From the NCBI GenBank assembly GCA_025927955.1, contig JAICKK010000012.1:1-36775 (forward strand): a DNA stretch of 36,775 nucleotides, given 5' to 3'. Shown here in pieces: positions 7,068 to 16,488 of this stretch. The notes beneath the pieces were generated by a model. The model worked only from the letters and a program-made list of their open reading frames with translations. It was not told the origin of the DNA and made no database searches. Source of the stretch: Nocardioidaceae bacterium (GTDB lineage Bacteria; Actinomycetota; Actinomycetes; Propionibacteriales; Nocardioidaceae). A program made the position numbers and the translations under genes. How positions within the stretch are numbered: the first letter of the stretch is position 1; the number at the start of each line of letters is the position of its first letter.

Positions 7068-8792
7068 TCACTCGCCCGCGAGCACGCCGCCCACGGCCTC
7101 CACACACATGCCCAGCGACACCGCACCCGCGTCCGGCGTGCCGAGGCTGCGCTCCGCCAGAGGCCGGGCGCGCCCCACCTTCGGACGCAGCTGCGCGGTC
7201 GCCTGCGCCGCCGCCTTCGCCCGCTCCACCGCGACCGCCCACGCCTCGCTCAGGGGCCGGTCGCCCTCCACTCCCGCCGACAGTGCCTCGGCGAAGGGCA
7301 GCAACGCGTCGAGCATGGTCTTGTCCCCCGGGCTCGCCCCGCCGAGGCGGACCAGCGCGTCGTACCCGGCGCGGACACCGTCGGCGACCACCCGGCCCGT
7401 CGGCCGGCCCTGGTCGCCGAGCACCTTGCCGAGCGCGGCGAGGGCCGCGCCCCAGAGGACCCCGGAGGTGCCGCCCGCCTTCGCGGCCCACGCGTCACCG
7501 GCGGCGGTCAGCGTCGTGCCCGGCCCGGCGCCGGCGCCGGTCGCCTCACGAGCCGCCTCGACCGCAGCGCCGGTGCCTCGCACCATGCCGCGTCCGTGGT
7601 CGCCGTCGCCGGCGACCGCGTCGATGCGGCCGAGCTCCTCCTCCGCGGCGGCCACCGTGGCTGCCATCGCCTCCAGCGCCGCCAGGACAGTCGCTGCCGC
7701 GCGGCGGGCCTCCTCATCGGCCGGGCCGGAGCTCGTCCCCGCGGTGGCGGCGGCGAGGTCCGTACCGGTGCGCCGCTCCCCCTCACCGGAGGAGACCGGA
7801 GCACCCTTGCGGTAGGCCGGGCTGTCGGCCGGGGCCGACCAGAGCCTCTCGAGCTCCTCGTCGAGCCACATCACGGTCAGGGAGCAGCCCGCCATGTCGA
7901 GGCTCGTGACCAGCTCGCCGACCTCGGGCTCCACGACCTCCAGACCGGCCTCGCGCAGCAGCCGGGCCACGGTGCCCCAGACGATGAAGAGCTCTTCGTA
8001 CTTCGTGCGTCCCAGGCCGTTGAGGATCGCGGTCACCCTCGTGCTCGCACCGTCGGGTGCGTCGGCGAGGACGCCCTCCACGAGCATCGTGGCCAGCTCC
8101 GCCGCGGTGGGCATGGCGTGGTCGGCGATGCCCGGCTCGCCGTGGATGCCGAGACCCAGGCCCATGCGGCCGGGCTCGACCCGGAACAGCGGCTCGTCGG
8201 CCCCCGGCATGGTGCACCCGTCGAAGGCGACCCCGAGGGTGCGGGTCCGGTCGTTGGCGTGCTCGCCCGCTCGCTGCACCCCCTCGAGGTCGTAGCCCGC
8301 CTCGGCGGCGGCCGACATCGCCTTGAACACCGTGAAGTCGCCCGCGATGCCTCGGCGCTTCGCCCGCTCGTCCGCAGGCGCGCTGGCGATGTCGTCGGTG
8401 ACGAGGACGTAGCGCGCCTCGATGCCCGCGTCGCCGAGCCGTTCGACGGCCTGGTTGAAGTTCATCACGTCACCGGCGTAGTTGCCGGTGCTGAACACCA
8501 CGCCGGCACCACCGTCAGCGGCCCTCCCCACCGACGCCGCATCGGCGGCCGAGGGTGAGGTGAACACGTTGCCGACCACGGCTCCGTCGGCGAAGCCCGG
8601 CCCCACGATGCCGCAGAAGGCCGGGTAGTGGCCGGAGCCACCACCCACGACCACCGCGACCTTGCCCGAGCGGGTCCGGTTCGCTCGCACCACGCCGCCG
8701 GGTACGGCGGACACGTAGCGCTGGTTCGCGTCGACGAAGCCGACGAGCATGTCCTCGGTGAACGTTGCCGGGTCGTCGAAGAGGCGAGTCAT
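7068..8792 (-). CDS. Dihydroxyacetone kinase-type (DhaK-DhaL fusion) erythrulose kinase, copy proximal to derI
   Basis: A 574-residue single-chain ATP-dependent kinase. The DhaK part (about 1-330) has [10 protein letters not shown] from residue 50, GNYAGD at 103-108 and His217 (GIHGEP), the histidine that binds the ketose carbonyl covalently. A linker leads to the DhaL ATP-binding part (about 370-574), with Mg-binding AVAGDGDHG and GGTSG. In tetritol and apionate pathways such proteins are L-erythrulose 1-kinase (LerK) or D-erythrulose 4-kinase (DerK); which one this is cannot be read from sequence. It is a paralogue of the kinase at 10885-12627, with key residues at identical positions. RBS AAAGGAC precedes the ATG. 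Located between eltD and derI in the operon. Confidence 0.88.
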   Translation of the reverse strand: MTRLFDDPATFTEDMLVGFVDANQRYVSAVPGGVVRANRTRSGKVAVVVGGGSGHYPAFCGIVGPGFADGAVVGNVFTSPSAADAASVGRAADGGAGVVFSTGNYAGDVMNFNQAVERLGDAGIEARYVLVTDDIASAPADERAKRRGIAGDFTVFKAMSAAAEAGYDLEGVQRAGEHANDRTRTLGVAFDGCTMPGADEPLFRVEPGRMGLGLGIHGEPGIADHAMPTAAELATMLVEGVLADAPDGASTRVTAILNGLGRTKYEELFIVWGTVARLLREAGLEVVEPEVGELVTSLDMAGCSLTVMWLDEELERLWSAPADSPAYRKGAPVSSGEGERRTGTDLAAATAGTSSGPADEEARRAAATVLAALEAMAATVAAAEEELGRIDAVAGDGDHGRGMVRGTGAAVEAAREATGAGAGPGTTLTAAGDAWAAKAGGTSGVLWGAALAALGKVLGDQGRPTGRVVADGVRAGYDALVRLGGASPGDKTMLDALLPFAEALSAGVEGDRPLSEAWAVAVERAKAAAQATAQLRPKVGRARPLAERSLGTPDAGAVSLGMCVEAVGGVLAGE

Positions 8793-8844
8793 GCGAGGGT
8801 CCTTTCGGGCCTTGTCAGGGTGGGCCGGCCGGCTGTCGGGTGCA

Positions 8845-9969
8845 TCAGGCCGGGAGGAGCGTGACCTTGACCGACTCCGTGCCGGCCGCCACGAGGTCCA
8901 GGCCCTCCTGGAACCGCTCGAGAGGAAGCTGGTGGGAGCAGATCTCGTCCATGGGGAGGACCTTCGACTCCAGCATCCGGATCGCCGCGGGCCAGCAGTG
9001 CGGCCCGAGGTGCGCCCCCAGGACGTCGAGCTCCTTGTCGTCGCTGATGATGCTCCAGTCGACGGTCACGTCGGAGCCGAAGACGCTGTACTCGACGTAC
9101 CGGCCGAGCTTGCGGAGCAGGTTCAGTCCCTGACCCACCGCGGAGGGGTGGCCGGTGCCCTCGAGGTAGACGTCCGCGCCGTACCCGTCGGTGAGGTCCT
9201 TGGCGACCTGCACGGGGTCCTGCTCGGCGATGTTGACGGTGTGCGTCGCGCCGCACTTGCGGGCCAGCTCGAGCTTCCTCTCCGACATGTCGAGGGCCAC
9301 CACCGCGGCCGGGCTCTTGGCGACGGCGCCGGCGATCATGCCGAGCCCGATGGGACCGCATCCGGCGACGAAGACCACGTCCTCGAAGCGGATGCTCGCC
9401 CGCTCCACGGCATGCAGGGCGCAGGAGAGCGGCTCGGTGAACGCGGCGTGCGCGGCCGGAAGGTCCTTGCTGACCTTGTGCACGAGCGCCTCGACCGGAA
9501 ACAGCATGTACGACGCCATGCCACCCGGGTGCCGGCGCTTGAAGCCGTAGAGGCTGTGCGGAGCGCACATCCAGTACTCACCCCGAAGGCAGTAGCGGCA
9601 CTCCCAGCAGGGCACGATCTGCTCGGAGACCACGCGGTCGCCGACGCCGATGCCCCAGCGGGCCGCGGCCTCCTCGTCGAGCTGGACCACCTCGCCGACG
9701 AACTCGTGCCCGGGGATCACCTCCGTCTCCGCCCAGGCGGGGCGGTTGGCGTCGCCCCAGAACTTGGCGGCCCCGTGGTAGCACTTCAGGTCGCTGGCGC
9801 AGATCCCGGTGGCCTCGACGCGGACGAGCGCCTGCCCGGCGCCCGGCTGGGGGACCGCGACCTCCTCGAGCCGGTAGTCCTCCGGTCCGTGGCAGACGAC
9901 TGCCTGCATCGTGTCGGGGATACCGGTTCCGGCACCGGGGTTCTGGGTGTTTGCCTGGGTAGTGGTCAT
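8845..9969 (-). CDS. eltD: Zinc-dependent erythritol/L-threitol dehydrogenase
   Basis: A 374-residue medium-chain (MDR) alcohol dehydrogenase. Catalytic zinc ligands are C57 (GICASD) and H88-E89 (PGHEF); the structural zinc site is C121, C124, C127 and C135. A Rossmann GCGPIG motif and an acidic ALDMSERK strand end favour NAD. It resembles polyol dehydrogenases of the EltD type, which oxidise erythritol and L-threitol to L-erythrulose, and sits between two erythrulose-kinase-like genes, a DeoR regulator and an RpiB-like isomerase, as expected for tetritol use. The ATG at 9969 has an AAGGGAAGGA-like ribosome site; the about 20-residue extension before MQAVVCHGPED is low-complexity. Sorbitol or threonine dehydrogenase activity is less likely given the context. 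Confidence 0.82.
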   Translation of the reverse strand: MTTTQANTQNPGAGTGIPDTMQAVVCHGPEDYRLEEVAVPQPGAGQALVRVEATGICASDLKCYHGAAKFWGDANRPAWAETEVIPGHEFVGEVVQLDEEAAARWGIGVGDRVVSEQIVPCWECRYCLRGEYWMCAPHSLYGFKRRHPGGMASYMLFPVEALVHKVSKDLPAAHAAFTEPLSCALHAVERASIRFEDVVFVAGCGPIGLGMIAGAVAKSPAAVVALDMSERKLELARKCGATHTVNIAEQDPVQVAKDLTDGYGADVYLEGTGHPSAVGQGLNLLRKLGRYVEYSVFGSDVTVDWSIISDDKELDVLGAHLGPHCWPAAIRMLESKVLPMDEICSHQLPLERFQEGLDLVAAGTESVKVTLLPA

Positions 9970-10028
9970 CGGTGGTTCCTTCCCTTTGCAGCGCTGCTGT
10001 TGTGGATGTCGGGGGAGGCTTGCGCCCC

Positions 10029-10883
10029 TCAAGGCTGCGGTTCGGCCGCCCGGTCGCTCCTGGCACGGTGACGGGCGCTCACCGGCGCGACGACGACGTC
10101 GATGCCCTGCGAGCGCAGGCGTCTGACGTGCTCGGCACGCGTGCCGGCGTCGACGATCACGGTGTCGAACTCCGAGAGCGGCATGATGGCGTGCAGCGCA
10201 CGTCTGTCGAACTTGGTGTGGTCGGCGAGGAGGATCCGGGTCCGGGCCGAGTCGAACATGGCCCGCTTGGTGTCGACCGTCGCGACGGTCTGGTGGAAGG
10301 CGACGTCGTCGGTGATGGCCGACGTGGACATGATCGCGGTGTCCGCGCGGAGGTTGGCGATGGCCTGGGTGGTCATGCGGCCCATGAAGGCGCTGCACCA
10401 GTTGTAGTACTCGCCGCCGAGGGCGAGCAGCGTGATGCCGCGGACGTTGCTGAGCTCGTTGATGAGCGTCAGCACGTTGGTGATGACGGTGAGTGGCGTC
10501 TTGGCCGGCAGGTACTTGGCCATGTGCAGCACCGTCGTCGAGTCGTCGAGGAAGATCGCCTGGTTCGGCTCGACGAAGTCCATCGCCGCCAGAGCGAGAG
10601 CGTCCTTCTCGGCGAGTTGCCTGCTCGAGCGGTAGACGTCGCTGGACTCGATGAGGCTGGTGGACGTGGCGGTCGCCACCCCGCGGCCCTTGCGCAGGAT
10701 GCCGCGGTTCTCGAGCTCGTCGAGGTCCCGGTGCACCGTCATCAGGCTGGTCCCGAACCGCTCGACGAGCTGCTCGATGCGCACCGTGCCCTCCGCGATG
10801 ACCACGTCGGCGATCGCGCGCTGACGCGCCAGCTGCCGGGTCTGGCGCGAGTCGGAGCGGGGGGACTCCGCGGCGATGGCCAT
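10029..10883 (-). CDS. DeoR-family transcriptional regulator
   Basis: A 284-residue DeoR-type regulator. The N-terminal winged helix spans about 22-70 (RIEQLVERFGTSLMTVHRDLDELENRGILRKGRG). A DeoR sensor domain follows, with the family strings FLDDSTTVLHMAKYL, LGGEYYNWCSAFMG and ADHTKFDRRALHAIMPL. These proteins bind a phosphorylated sugar, here plausibly a tetrulose phosphate made by the flanking kinases. The start lies 1 base after the kinase stop, so the two are co-transcribed and translationally coupled. The likely target is the palindromic site upstream of the operon (17234-17258), which would make the circuit self-regulating; this link is inference. Confidence 0.88.
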   Translation of the reverse strand: MAIAAESPRSDSRQTRQLARQRAIADVVIAEGTVRIEQLVERFGTSLMTVHRDLDELENRGILRKGRGVATATSTSLIESSDVYRSSRQLAEKDALALAAMDFVEPNQAIFLDDSTTVLHMAKYLPAKTPLTVITNVLTLINELSNVRGITLLALGGEYYNWCSAFMGRMTTQAIANLRADTAIMSTSAITDDVAFHQTVATVDTKRAMFDSARTRILLADHTKFDRRALHAIMPLSEFDTVIVDAGTRAEHVRRLRSQGIDVVVAPVSARHRARSDRAAEPQP

Positions 10884-10884
10884 C

Positions 10885-12627
10885 TCACGCGTCCCGTACG
10901 GCGGGGCGCTCGGCGAGCACGCCGGCGACAGCGGTGACCGCCAGGGCGAACGACACGGCGCCGGGGTCCGGGGTACCGAGGCTCCTCTCCGCGTGCGGCC
11001 GGGCCCGCCCCACGCGCGGCAGCAGGTCCGCGGTCGCCTCGGCGGCCGTGGTCGCCGTCCCGGCCGCGCGGCGCCAGGCGTCGGCGAGCGACCCGCCTGC
11101 CACGACGCGCCGGTCCAGCTCCTCGGTGAACGGCATGATCGCGTCCAGCATGGTCTTGTCTCCGACAGCCACCTTGCCGAGGCGCGCCACCGCCGCCGCC
11201 GCGCTTCGGACACCGGAAGCGACCGTCGCCGCGTCGGGCCTCGTGTCGTCGCCCGTCTCGTCCGCGAGAGCACGCAGCGCCACGCCCCACAGTGCGCCGG
11301 AGGTGCCGCCCGCCCGGTCGGCCCAGGCGTCCCCCGCCGCCCGCAGCGTGGCTCCCGCACCGGCTCGATCCTCGGCCGCACGCCGCGCCGCCCCCAGCGC
11401 GGCGGCGGCACCGCGCTGCATGCCGATCCCATGGTCGCCGTCGCCGGCGACGGCGTCCAGCCGTCCCAGCTCCTCGGCGTTCTCGTCGACCACCTCGACG
11501 ACCGCACGCAGCGCGACCACCACCACCTGCGCAGCCTCCTGTGACTCCGCGCTCGCCTCAGGGGCGAGGACGGAGGGGGCCGCGTCCTCGCTGGCCGCCT
11601 CCTCGTGGTCGAGCGGCTCGAGGACTCCGCGACGGTAGGCCGGCGCCTCCGCTGACGACGTCCAGGCCGCCTCCAGCTCGTCGTCGAGCCAGCACAGGGT
11701 GAGCGACACGCCGGCCATCTCGAAGCTGGTCACCAGCTCGCCGACCTCCGGAGCCACCACGCCGAGCCCCTCGTCGTCGAGCAGCCGGGCGACCCGACGG
11801 TAGGTGACGAACAGCTCCTCGGACTTCACCGAGCCCAGCCCGTTGAGGATCACAGCGACGCGGCCGCCACGCTGGTCACCAGCGGAGCCGGGGCGCTCGG
11901 AGAGCAGCCGGCCCACCAGCAGCTCCGCGAGCTCGTCGGCCGCGGGCATCGACGTCTCCTCGAGGCCGGGCTCACCGTGGATGCCCATCCCGATGGCCAT
12001 CCGGCCGACGGGGACCGAGAACAGCGGCTCGCGTGCCCCGGGGAGCGTGCACCCGGAGAAGGCGACCCCGAGGGTGCGGGTCCGTTCGTTCGCGCGGTTC
12101 GCGAGCGTCCAGACGTCCTCGAGGGACCGTCCCTGCTCCGCCGCCCAGGCGGCGGCGCGGAAGACGACGAGGTCACCGGCGACCCCGCGTCGCTTGTGAC
12201 GCTCGCCGTCGCCGGCGCTGGAGACGTCGTCGGTGACGGTCACCGTCCGGCACGCGATGCCGTCGGCGACGAGCCGCTCCTGGGCCTGGCCGAAGTTCAG
12301 CACGTCGCCGGCGTAGTTGCCGTAGCAGAGCAGCACGCCCGCATCGGAGGCCACCGCTCGAGCCACCGAGTAGACCTGCTGTGCCGACGGGGAGGCGAAG
12401 ACGTTGCCCATCGCGGCGCCGTGGGCGAGGCCTCTGCCGACGAGCCCGGCGAACGCGGGGTAGTGGCCCGACCCGCCGCCGACGACGAGCGCGACCTGGC
12501 CTGCCGGGGTGCGGGTCCTCCGTGCGACACCGCCGTCGACTCTGCGCACCAGGGCGAGGTTCGCGGCGACGAACCCTTCGGTCATCTCGTCTGCGAACTC
12601 GGCAGGGTCGTTCAGGAGATAGCTCAT
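10885..12627 (-). CDS. Dihydroxyacetone kinase-type (DhaK-DhaL fusion) erythrulose kinase, copy following the transporter
   Basis: A 580-residue fused DhaK-DhaL kinase with the same landmarks as its paralogue: [10 protein letters not shown] from residue 50, GNYAGD at 103-108, His217 in GMGIHGEPG, and AVAGDGDHG in the DhaL half. A Glu/Ala/Ser-rich linker joins the halves. It should phosphorylate L- or D-erythrulose with ATP; two such kinases of opposite enantiomer preference (LerK and DerK) are known from actinobacterial tetritol clusters. The ATG at 12627 follows GAAGGGA; the open frame further upstream crosses a strong hairpin and is not likely coding. First enzyme gene after the transporter, 1 base ahead of the DeoR gene. 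Confidence 0.88.
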   Translation of the reverse strand: MSYLLNDPAEFADEMTEGFVAANLALVRRVDGGVARRTRTPAGQVALVVGGGSGHYPAFAGLVGRGLAHGAAMGNVFASPSAQQVYSVARAVASDAGVLLCYGNYAGDVLNFGQAQERLVADGIACRTVTVTDDVSSAGDGERHKRRGVAGDLVVFRAAAWAAEQGRSLEDVWTLANRANERTRTLGVAFSGCTLPGAREPLFSVPVGRMAIGMGIHGEPGLEETSMPAADELAELLVGRLLSERPGSAGDQRGGRVAVILNGLGSVKSEELFVTYRRVARLLDDEGLGVVAPEVGELVTSFEMAGVSLTLCWLDDELEAAWTSSAEAPAYRRGVLEPLDHEEAASEDAAPSVLAPEASAESQEAAQVVVVALRAVVEVVDENAEELGRLDAVAGDGDHGIGMQRGAAAALGAARRAAEDRAGAGATLRAAGDAWADRAGGTSGALWGVALRALADETGDDTRPDAATVASGVRSAAAAVARLGKVAVGDKTMLDAIMPFTEELDRRVVAGGSLADAWRRAAGTATTAAEATADLLPRVGRARPHAERSLGTPDPGAVSFALAVTAVAGVLAERPAVRDA

Positions 12628-12669
12628 GACGTCCCTTCCTCGGTCGGGCCGGGCGGCTGGGGGATGGTG

Positions 12670-12702
12670 GTGGCCGCCCCGGGGTGGGCCCGGGGCGGCC
12701 AC
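12670..12702 (-). terminator. Strong intra-operon hairpin after the solute-binding protein gene
   Basis: A perfect 14-bp inverted repeat, GTGGCCGCCCCGGG and its complement, separated by a 5-base loop (12684-12688). It starts 5 bases after the binding-protein stop on the minus strand. No U-run follows. Such hairpins often act as partial terminators or 3' stabilisers that keep binding-protein mRNA more abundant than the downstream enzyme genes. Structure is seen directly; function is inferred. Confidence 0.7.
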
Positions 12703-12707
12703 GTGTT

Positions 12708-13700
12708 CTACTTCTTGAGCGTGAACGGACCGCTGAAGTCGTTCACCTTCGCCTTGGTGATGAGGATGCAGTCGAAGGCCTGCTTCTCAGCCGAGGCGCC
12801 GGTCTTGCCGGTCTTGAGGTACTGGTCGGCCTCGTCGACCGCCTTCTTGGCGAAGCTCGCCACCGGCTGCAGCACGGTGTACTGCAGCTCGCCCTTCTTG
12901 ATCGCGTCGACCGCGTCGGGCGACCCGTCGAAACCGCCGACCTTGACCTGCTTGAGCTTGCCGGCCTCCTTCAGCGCCGCGATCGCACCGAGAGCCATCT
13001 CGTCGTTGCCGGCGATCACACCCGAGATCTTGGGGTGCGCCTGCAGCAGGGACTGCATCTTGTCGTGGCCCTGCGTCCGGTCCCAGTTCGCGACCTCCTT
13101 GCCGACCTTCTTCAGGCCGGGGTACTGCGAGATCACGGTCGAGTAGCCGTTGGAGCGCGTCTGGGCGTTGTTGTCCGACGGTGCGCCGTACAGCTCGACG
13201 TAGTCGGCCTTCTTCGGCATCACCTTCACGAACTGCTGGGCACCGAGAGCGGCGCCCTGCGCGTTGTTGGAGACCAGCTGCGCCTTGGCGAGGCCCTCCT
13301 GGTTGATCTCGGCGTTGACGAGGAACACCGGGATCTTCGCGGCGTTCGCCTTCTTGACCGCACCGATGGAACCGCTGGCGTTCGCGGGGTCGAGGATGAT
13401 CGCGACCGACTTGTTGGTGATCGCGGTGTCGATCAGCGTGCTCTCCGTGTTGGTGTCGCCCTTGGACGCGGCGACGTTCGCCTTGTAGCCGAGACTCTTG
13501 GCCTCGGCCGCGGCAACGCTGCCCTCCGTCTTCCAGTAGGGGTTCGACGGGTCGTTGACGATGATCGTGATCAGGCCGCCCTTGGTCGACTTGCCCGACC
13601 CTCCGGACGCGTTGTTGCTCGACGAACCGCCGGAGCCGCAGCCGGCGAGGGTGAGGGTGGCGCTCACGAGGAGCGTGAGCAGAGCTGTACGGGACTTCAT
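12708..13700 (-). CDS. Sugar ABC transporter substrate-binding lipoprotein (RbsB type)
   Basis: A 330-residue precursor with a lipoprotein signal (MKSRTALLTLLVSATLTLAGC, lipid-modified Cys21) and a Ser/Gly-rich linker. A periplasmic-binding-protein type I (RbsB-like) fold follows: GLITIIVNDPSNPYW, KSVAIILDPANASGS, GVIAGNDEMALGAIAAL and VGGFDGSPDAV. It captures a small sugar or polyol outside the membrane for the permease and ATPase encoded just upstream. Given the operon, tetritols (erythritol, L-threitol), erythrulose or apiose-derived acids are the candidate ligands. RBS AAGGAAG precedes the ATG. Followed closely by a strong hairpin. Confidence 0.9.
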   Translation of the reverse strand: MKSRTALLTLLVSATLTLAGCGSGGSSSNNASGGSGKSTKGGLITIIVNDPSNPYWKTEGSVAAAEAKSLGYKANVAASKGDTNTESTLIDTAITNKSVAIILDPANASGSIGAVKKANAAKIPVFLVNAEINQEGLAKAQLVSNNAQGAALGAQQFVKVMPKKADYVELYGAPSDNNAQTRSNGYSTVISQYPGLKKVGKEVANWDRTQGHDKMQSLLQAHPKISGVIAGNDEMALGAIAALKEAGKLKQVKVGGFDGSPDAVDAIKKGELQYTVLQPVASFAKKAVDEADQYLKTGKTGASAEKQAFDCILITKAKVNDFSGPFTLKK

Positions 13701-13765
13701 GCGTACTTCCTTAGCTAGTTCCGACGATGGGTACTGCTGGTCGAGCGGCCATGCGCGTTCCGCGG

Positions 13766-14905
13766 TCAGCTCGTGGTCCGCTCCGCTTGCGGAGAGGCGG
13801 TGTCGACGGGGCCGGACTGCCGGAAGGCGCTCTGTCCGTCGCCGCTCGACGACGACGGCTTCCTGCGGCCCCGGTACTGGATGGCGTTGAGCAGCACGGC
13901 GAGGATGATCACCGCGCCGGTGAACACAGTCTGCCAGTACGCCGAGACGCCGACGATCACGAGACCGTCCGACAGGAAGCCGATCACGAAGCCGCCCAGC
14001 AAAGTGCCTCGCACGTTGCCCCGTCCGCCGGTCAGGGCGGCGCCCCCGATGACGACGGCGGCGATGGCGGTCAGCTCGTACGACGTGCCGGCGGTCGGGC
14101 TGGCCGAGGTGAGCTCCGAGGACAGGATCAGCCCGGCGATCGATGCGCATGCGCCGGAGGCCACGTAGACCCAGACCTTGACCCGACGAACCGGCACACC
14201 GGAGAGCTCTGCTGCGCGCTCGTTGCCACCCGAGGCGTAGAGCCAACGTCCGAAGACGCTGCGGTGCAGCAGCACGCTGACCACGATGGCGACCACGATC
14301 ATCACGATGACGCCGATGGGGACGTCGAGGATGCGGTTGAAGCCGAGCCAGTTGAAGCCCGTGTTCCCCAGCTCGGGCTTGCCGTCGAGGTTGTTGTAGG
14401 TCAGTCCGTTGGTCATCAGCAACGCGATGCCTCGCACGACGTACAGCATCCCGAGCGTGGCCACGAACGGCGCCACCTTGAACCTGGAGATGAGAACACC
14501 GTTGACCAGGCCGATCACCGCGCCCACCAGGATCGCCAGGATCACCACGACCCACACCGCGGGGAAGATCGTCACGTCACCGAACGCCTTGAGGTGGACC
14601 CCTGTCATCAGCCAACCGGCGACCACGCCCGACAGCCCGAGCGTCGAGCCGACGGTCAGGTCGATGCCCCCGTTGAGGATGACCAGCAGCATGCCGATCG
14701 CCAGCAGTGCGTACACCGCGACGTGCGAGGCCATGGTCAGCAGGTTGTTCGCGGTCAGGTAGTTCGGCGAGAGGATCGAGAACACGACGATGATCACGAT
14801 CAGGGCGAGGAAGGCTCGCCCCTCGAGCAGGATCTTCCCCAGGTCGAAGCCGCCGGTGAAGGCGGACGGGCGGCTGTTGTTGCGCCCTTCGCTGGACGTA
14901 GCCAT
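13766..14905 (-). CDS. Sugar ABC transporter permease (RbsC type)
   Basis: A 379-residue, highly hydrophobic permease with about 8-10 membrane segments. Family landmarks are NGGIDLTVGSTLGLSG (about 78-93), which matches the conserved GIDLSVGS block of RbsC-like permeases, and the cytoplasmic coupling segment SGGNERAAELSGVPVRRVK. The C-terminal tail is hydrophilic, Ser-rich and probably cytoplasmic. A single permease gene implies a homodimeric channel. The ATG at 14905 follows AAGGAAC. It lies between the ATPase and binding-protein genes in the usual order for this transporter family. Confidence 0.92.
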   Translation of the reverse strand: MATSSEGRNNSRPSAFTGGFDLGKILLEGRAFLALIVIIVVFSILSPNYLTANNLLTMASHVAVYALLAIGMLLVILNGGIDLTVGSTLGLSGVVAGWLMTGVHLKAFGDVTIFPAVWVVVILAILVGAVIGLVNGVLISRFKVAPFVATLGMLYVVRGIALLMTNGLTYNNLDGKPELGNTGFNWLGFNRILDVPIGVIVMIVVAIVVSVLLHRSVFGRWLYASGGNERAAELSGVPVRRVKVWVYVASGACASIAGLILSSELTSASPTAGTSYELTAIAAVVIGGAALTGGRGNVRGTLLGGFVIGFLSDGLVIVGVSAYWQTVFTGAVIILAVLLNAIQYRGRRKPSSSSGDGQSAFRQSGPVDTASPQAERTTS

Positions 14906-14946
14906 CGCTGATTCCGTTCCTTGTGTGTCGACCTGCGTCGACGTGG

Positions 14947-16488
14947 TCAGACGACCACGGCTTCGCCGGAGGCGGCCATGATCTCTTCCTTGCTGATGTC
15001 GGGGCCGAACTCGGCGGAGATCCTGCCGCGACGCATCACGACGATGCGGTGGGCGATGCTCAGGCACTCGCCCACCTCGGACGTGGAGAAGACGACGGCG
15101 ATTCCCTGTTCAGCGCGCTCGGCCAGCAGCCGGAAGACCTCCGCCTTCGCGCCGACGTCGATGCCGCGGCTGGGCTCGTCGAGGAGGATCACCTGCGGGT
15201 CCGTGGCGAGCATCTTCCCGATGACGACCTTCTGCTGGTTGCCCCCCGACAGCGAGCCGATGGCAGCCGCGCCACCCTCGGTCTTGACGCGGACGTCGTC
15301 GATCGACCGTTCGACGCGCTCCTGCTCGCCGCCCCTCGACAGGAACAGCCCCTTCACGAAGGACTGAAGGCTGGCCAGCGTGAGGTTCATGCCGACCGAC
15401 ATGGTCTGCACGAGCCCGTCTCGCTGCCGGTCCTCGGGGACGAGGCACAGACCGGCACGGATCCTCTCCGCGATCGACAGCCTCGAGACGTCCTTGCCGT
15501 TGAGGCCCACCCTTCCGCTGGTCATCGGCACCCGCCCCGCGACCGCCTCGAGGAGCTCGGTACGACCGGCGCCCATCAAGCCGTAGATGCAGACGATCTC
15601 GCGGGCACGGACCTCGAGCGAGAGGCCGTCGACGACGGACCGTTGCGGGTTCTCGACGTCGGCGACGCTGACCCCCTCGATGGAGAGGGCAGGGGCACCG
15701 AACTCGTATCCGGTCGGGACCTCACCCAGGCTGAAGTGCTCGCCGACCATCCGACGGACGATCCACTCCAGGTCGATGTCCTTGGCCTCCGCGGTGGCCG
15801 TGATGTTGCCGTCCCGCAGCACGACCGCGTAGTCGGTGATCTGCAGGGCCTCCTCGAGATGGTGCGAGATGTACACGATCGACACGCCGTGACGCTTGAG
15901 GTCCTCGATGACCTTGAAGAGCACCTCCACCTCGGAGGCGCTCAAGGCCGACGTCGGCTCGTCCATGATCAGGATCCGCGCGTTCACCGACAGCGCTCGG
16001 GCGATCTCGACGATCTGCTGCTGGCCGAGGCGCAGGTCGGCGACCAGCGTCGACGGGGAGATCTCCTCCTCCAGCCTCTCCATCAGCTCGCGCGTCTGGC
16101 GGGCCTCCTCGGTGAAGTCGATCCCCGTTCCGGTCCGGATCTCCCGTCCCATGAAGACGTTGTCACGCACGCTGAGGTTCGGCGCGAGGCTCAGCTCCTG
16201 GTGGATGATCGAGATGCCGCGGTCCCTGGCGTCGACGGTGGAGTTGAAGCTCACCGTCTCGCCGTGCAGGACGATCTCCCCGGCCGTCGGCTGCTCCACC
16301 CCGGACAGGATCTTCATCAGGGTCGACTTGCCCGCGCCGTTCTCGCCGAACAGCGTGGTGACCTTTCCCCGGTGGATGTCGAAGTTCACGCCCTTCAGCG
16401 CCCGGGTGCCGCCGTAGGTCTTCACCACGTCTCGCGCGGACAGCACGACCTCGTCGGTGCCGCTGTCGGGGTCGATGTCGTCGGTCAT
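14947..16488 (-). CDS. Sugar ABC transporter ATP-binding protein (RbsA/XylG type, two NBDs)
   Basis: A 513-residue duplicated ATPase. The first domain has Walker A GENGAGKST (48-56), signature LRLGQQQ (152-158) and Walker B ILIMDEP (172-178). The second has the degenerate GLMGAGRT (303-310), signature LSGGNQQ (413-419) and ILLDEP (434-439), the usual asymmetry of RbsA-like proteins. It powers import through the RbsC-type permease. The ATG at 16488 overlaps the DUF2291 stop as ATGA, so the short upstream in-frame extension is not used. Confidence 0.93.
   Translation of the reverse strand: MTDDIDPDSGTDEVVLSARDVVKTYGGTRALKGVNFDIHRGKVTTLFGENGAGKSTLMKILSGVEQPTAGEIVLHGETVSFNSTVDARDRGISIIHQELSLAPNLSVRDNVFMGREIRTGTGIDFTEEARQTRELMERLEEEISPSTLVADLRLGQQQIVEIARALSVNARILIMDEPTSALSASEVEVLFKVIEDLKRHGVSIVYISHHLEEALQITDYAVVLRDGNITATAEAKDIDLEWIVRRMVGEHFSLGEVPTGYEFGAPALSIEGVSVADVENPQRSVVDGLSLEVRAREIVCIYGLMGAGRTELLEAVAGRVPMTSGRVGLNGKDVSRLSIAERIRAGLCLVPEDRQRDGLVQTMSVGMNLTLASLQSFVKGLFLSRGGEQERVERSIDDVRVKTEGGAAAIGSLSGGNQQKVVIGKMLATDPQVILLDEPSRGIDVGAKAEVFRLLAERAEQGIAVVFSTSEVGECLSIAHRIVVMRRGRISAEFGPDISKEEIMAASGEAVVV

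Noticed and set aside
5470-7815. A 781-codon plus-strand open frame
   Set aside because: It runs antisense or out of frame through oiaC, derI and the kinase and out of frame through the FadR-type regulator; no ribosome site or recognisable domain.
10884-11507. A longer N-terminus for the DeoR regulator
   Set aside because: It would lie inside the kinase gene out of frame; the ATG at 10883, 1 base after the kinase stop, begins a normal DeoR protein.
13701-14555. A longer N-terminus for the sugar-binding lipoprotein
   Set aside because: The extension overlaps the permease in another frame; the lipoprotein signal starts cleanly at 13700 after a good ribosome site.
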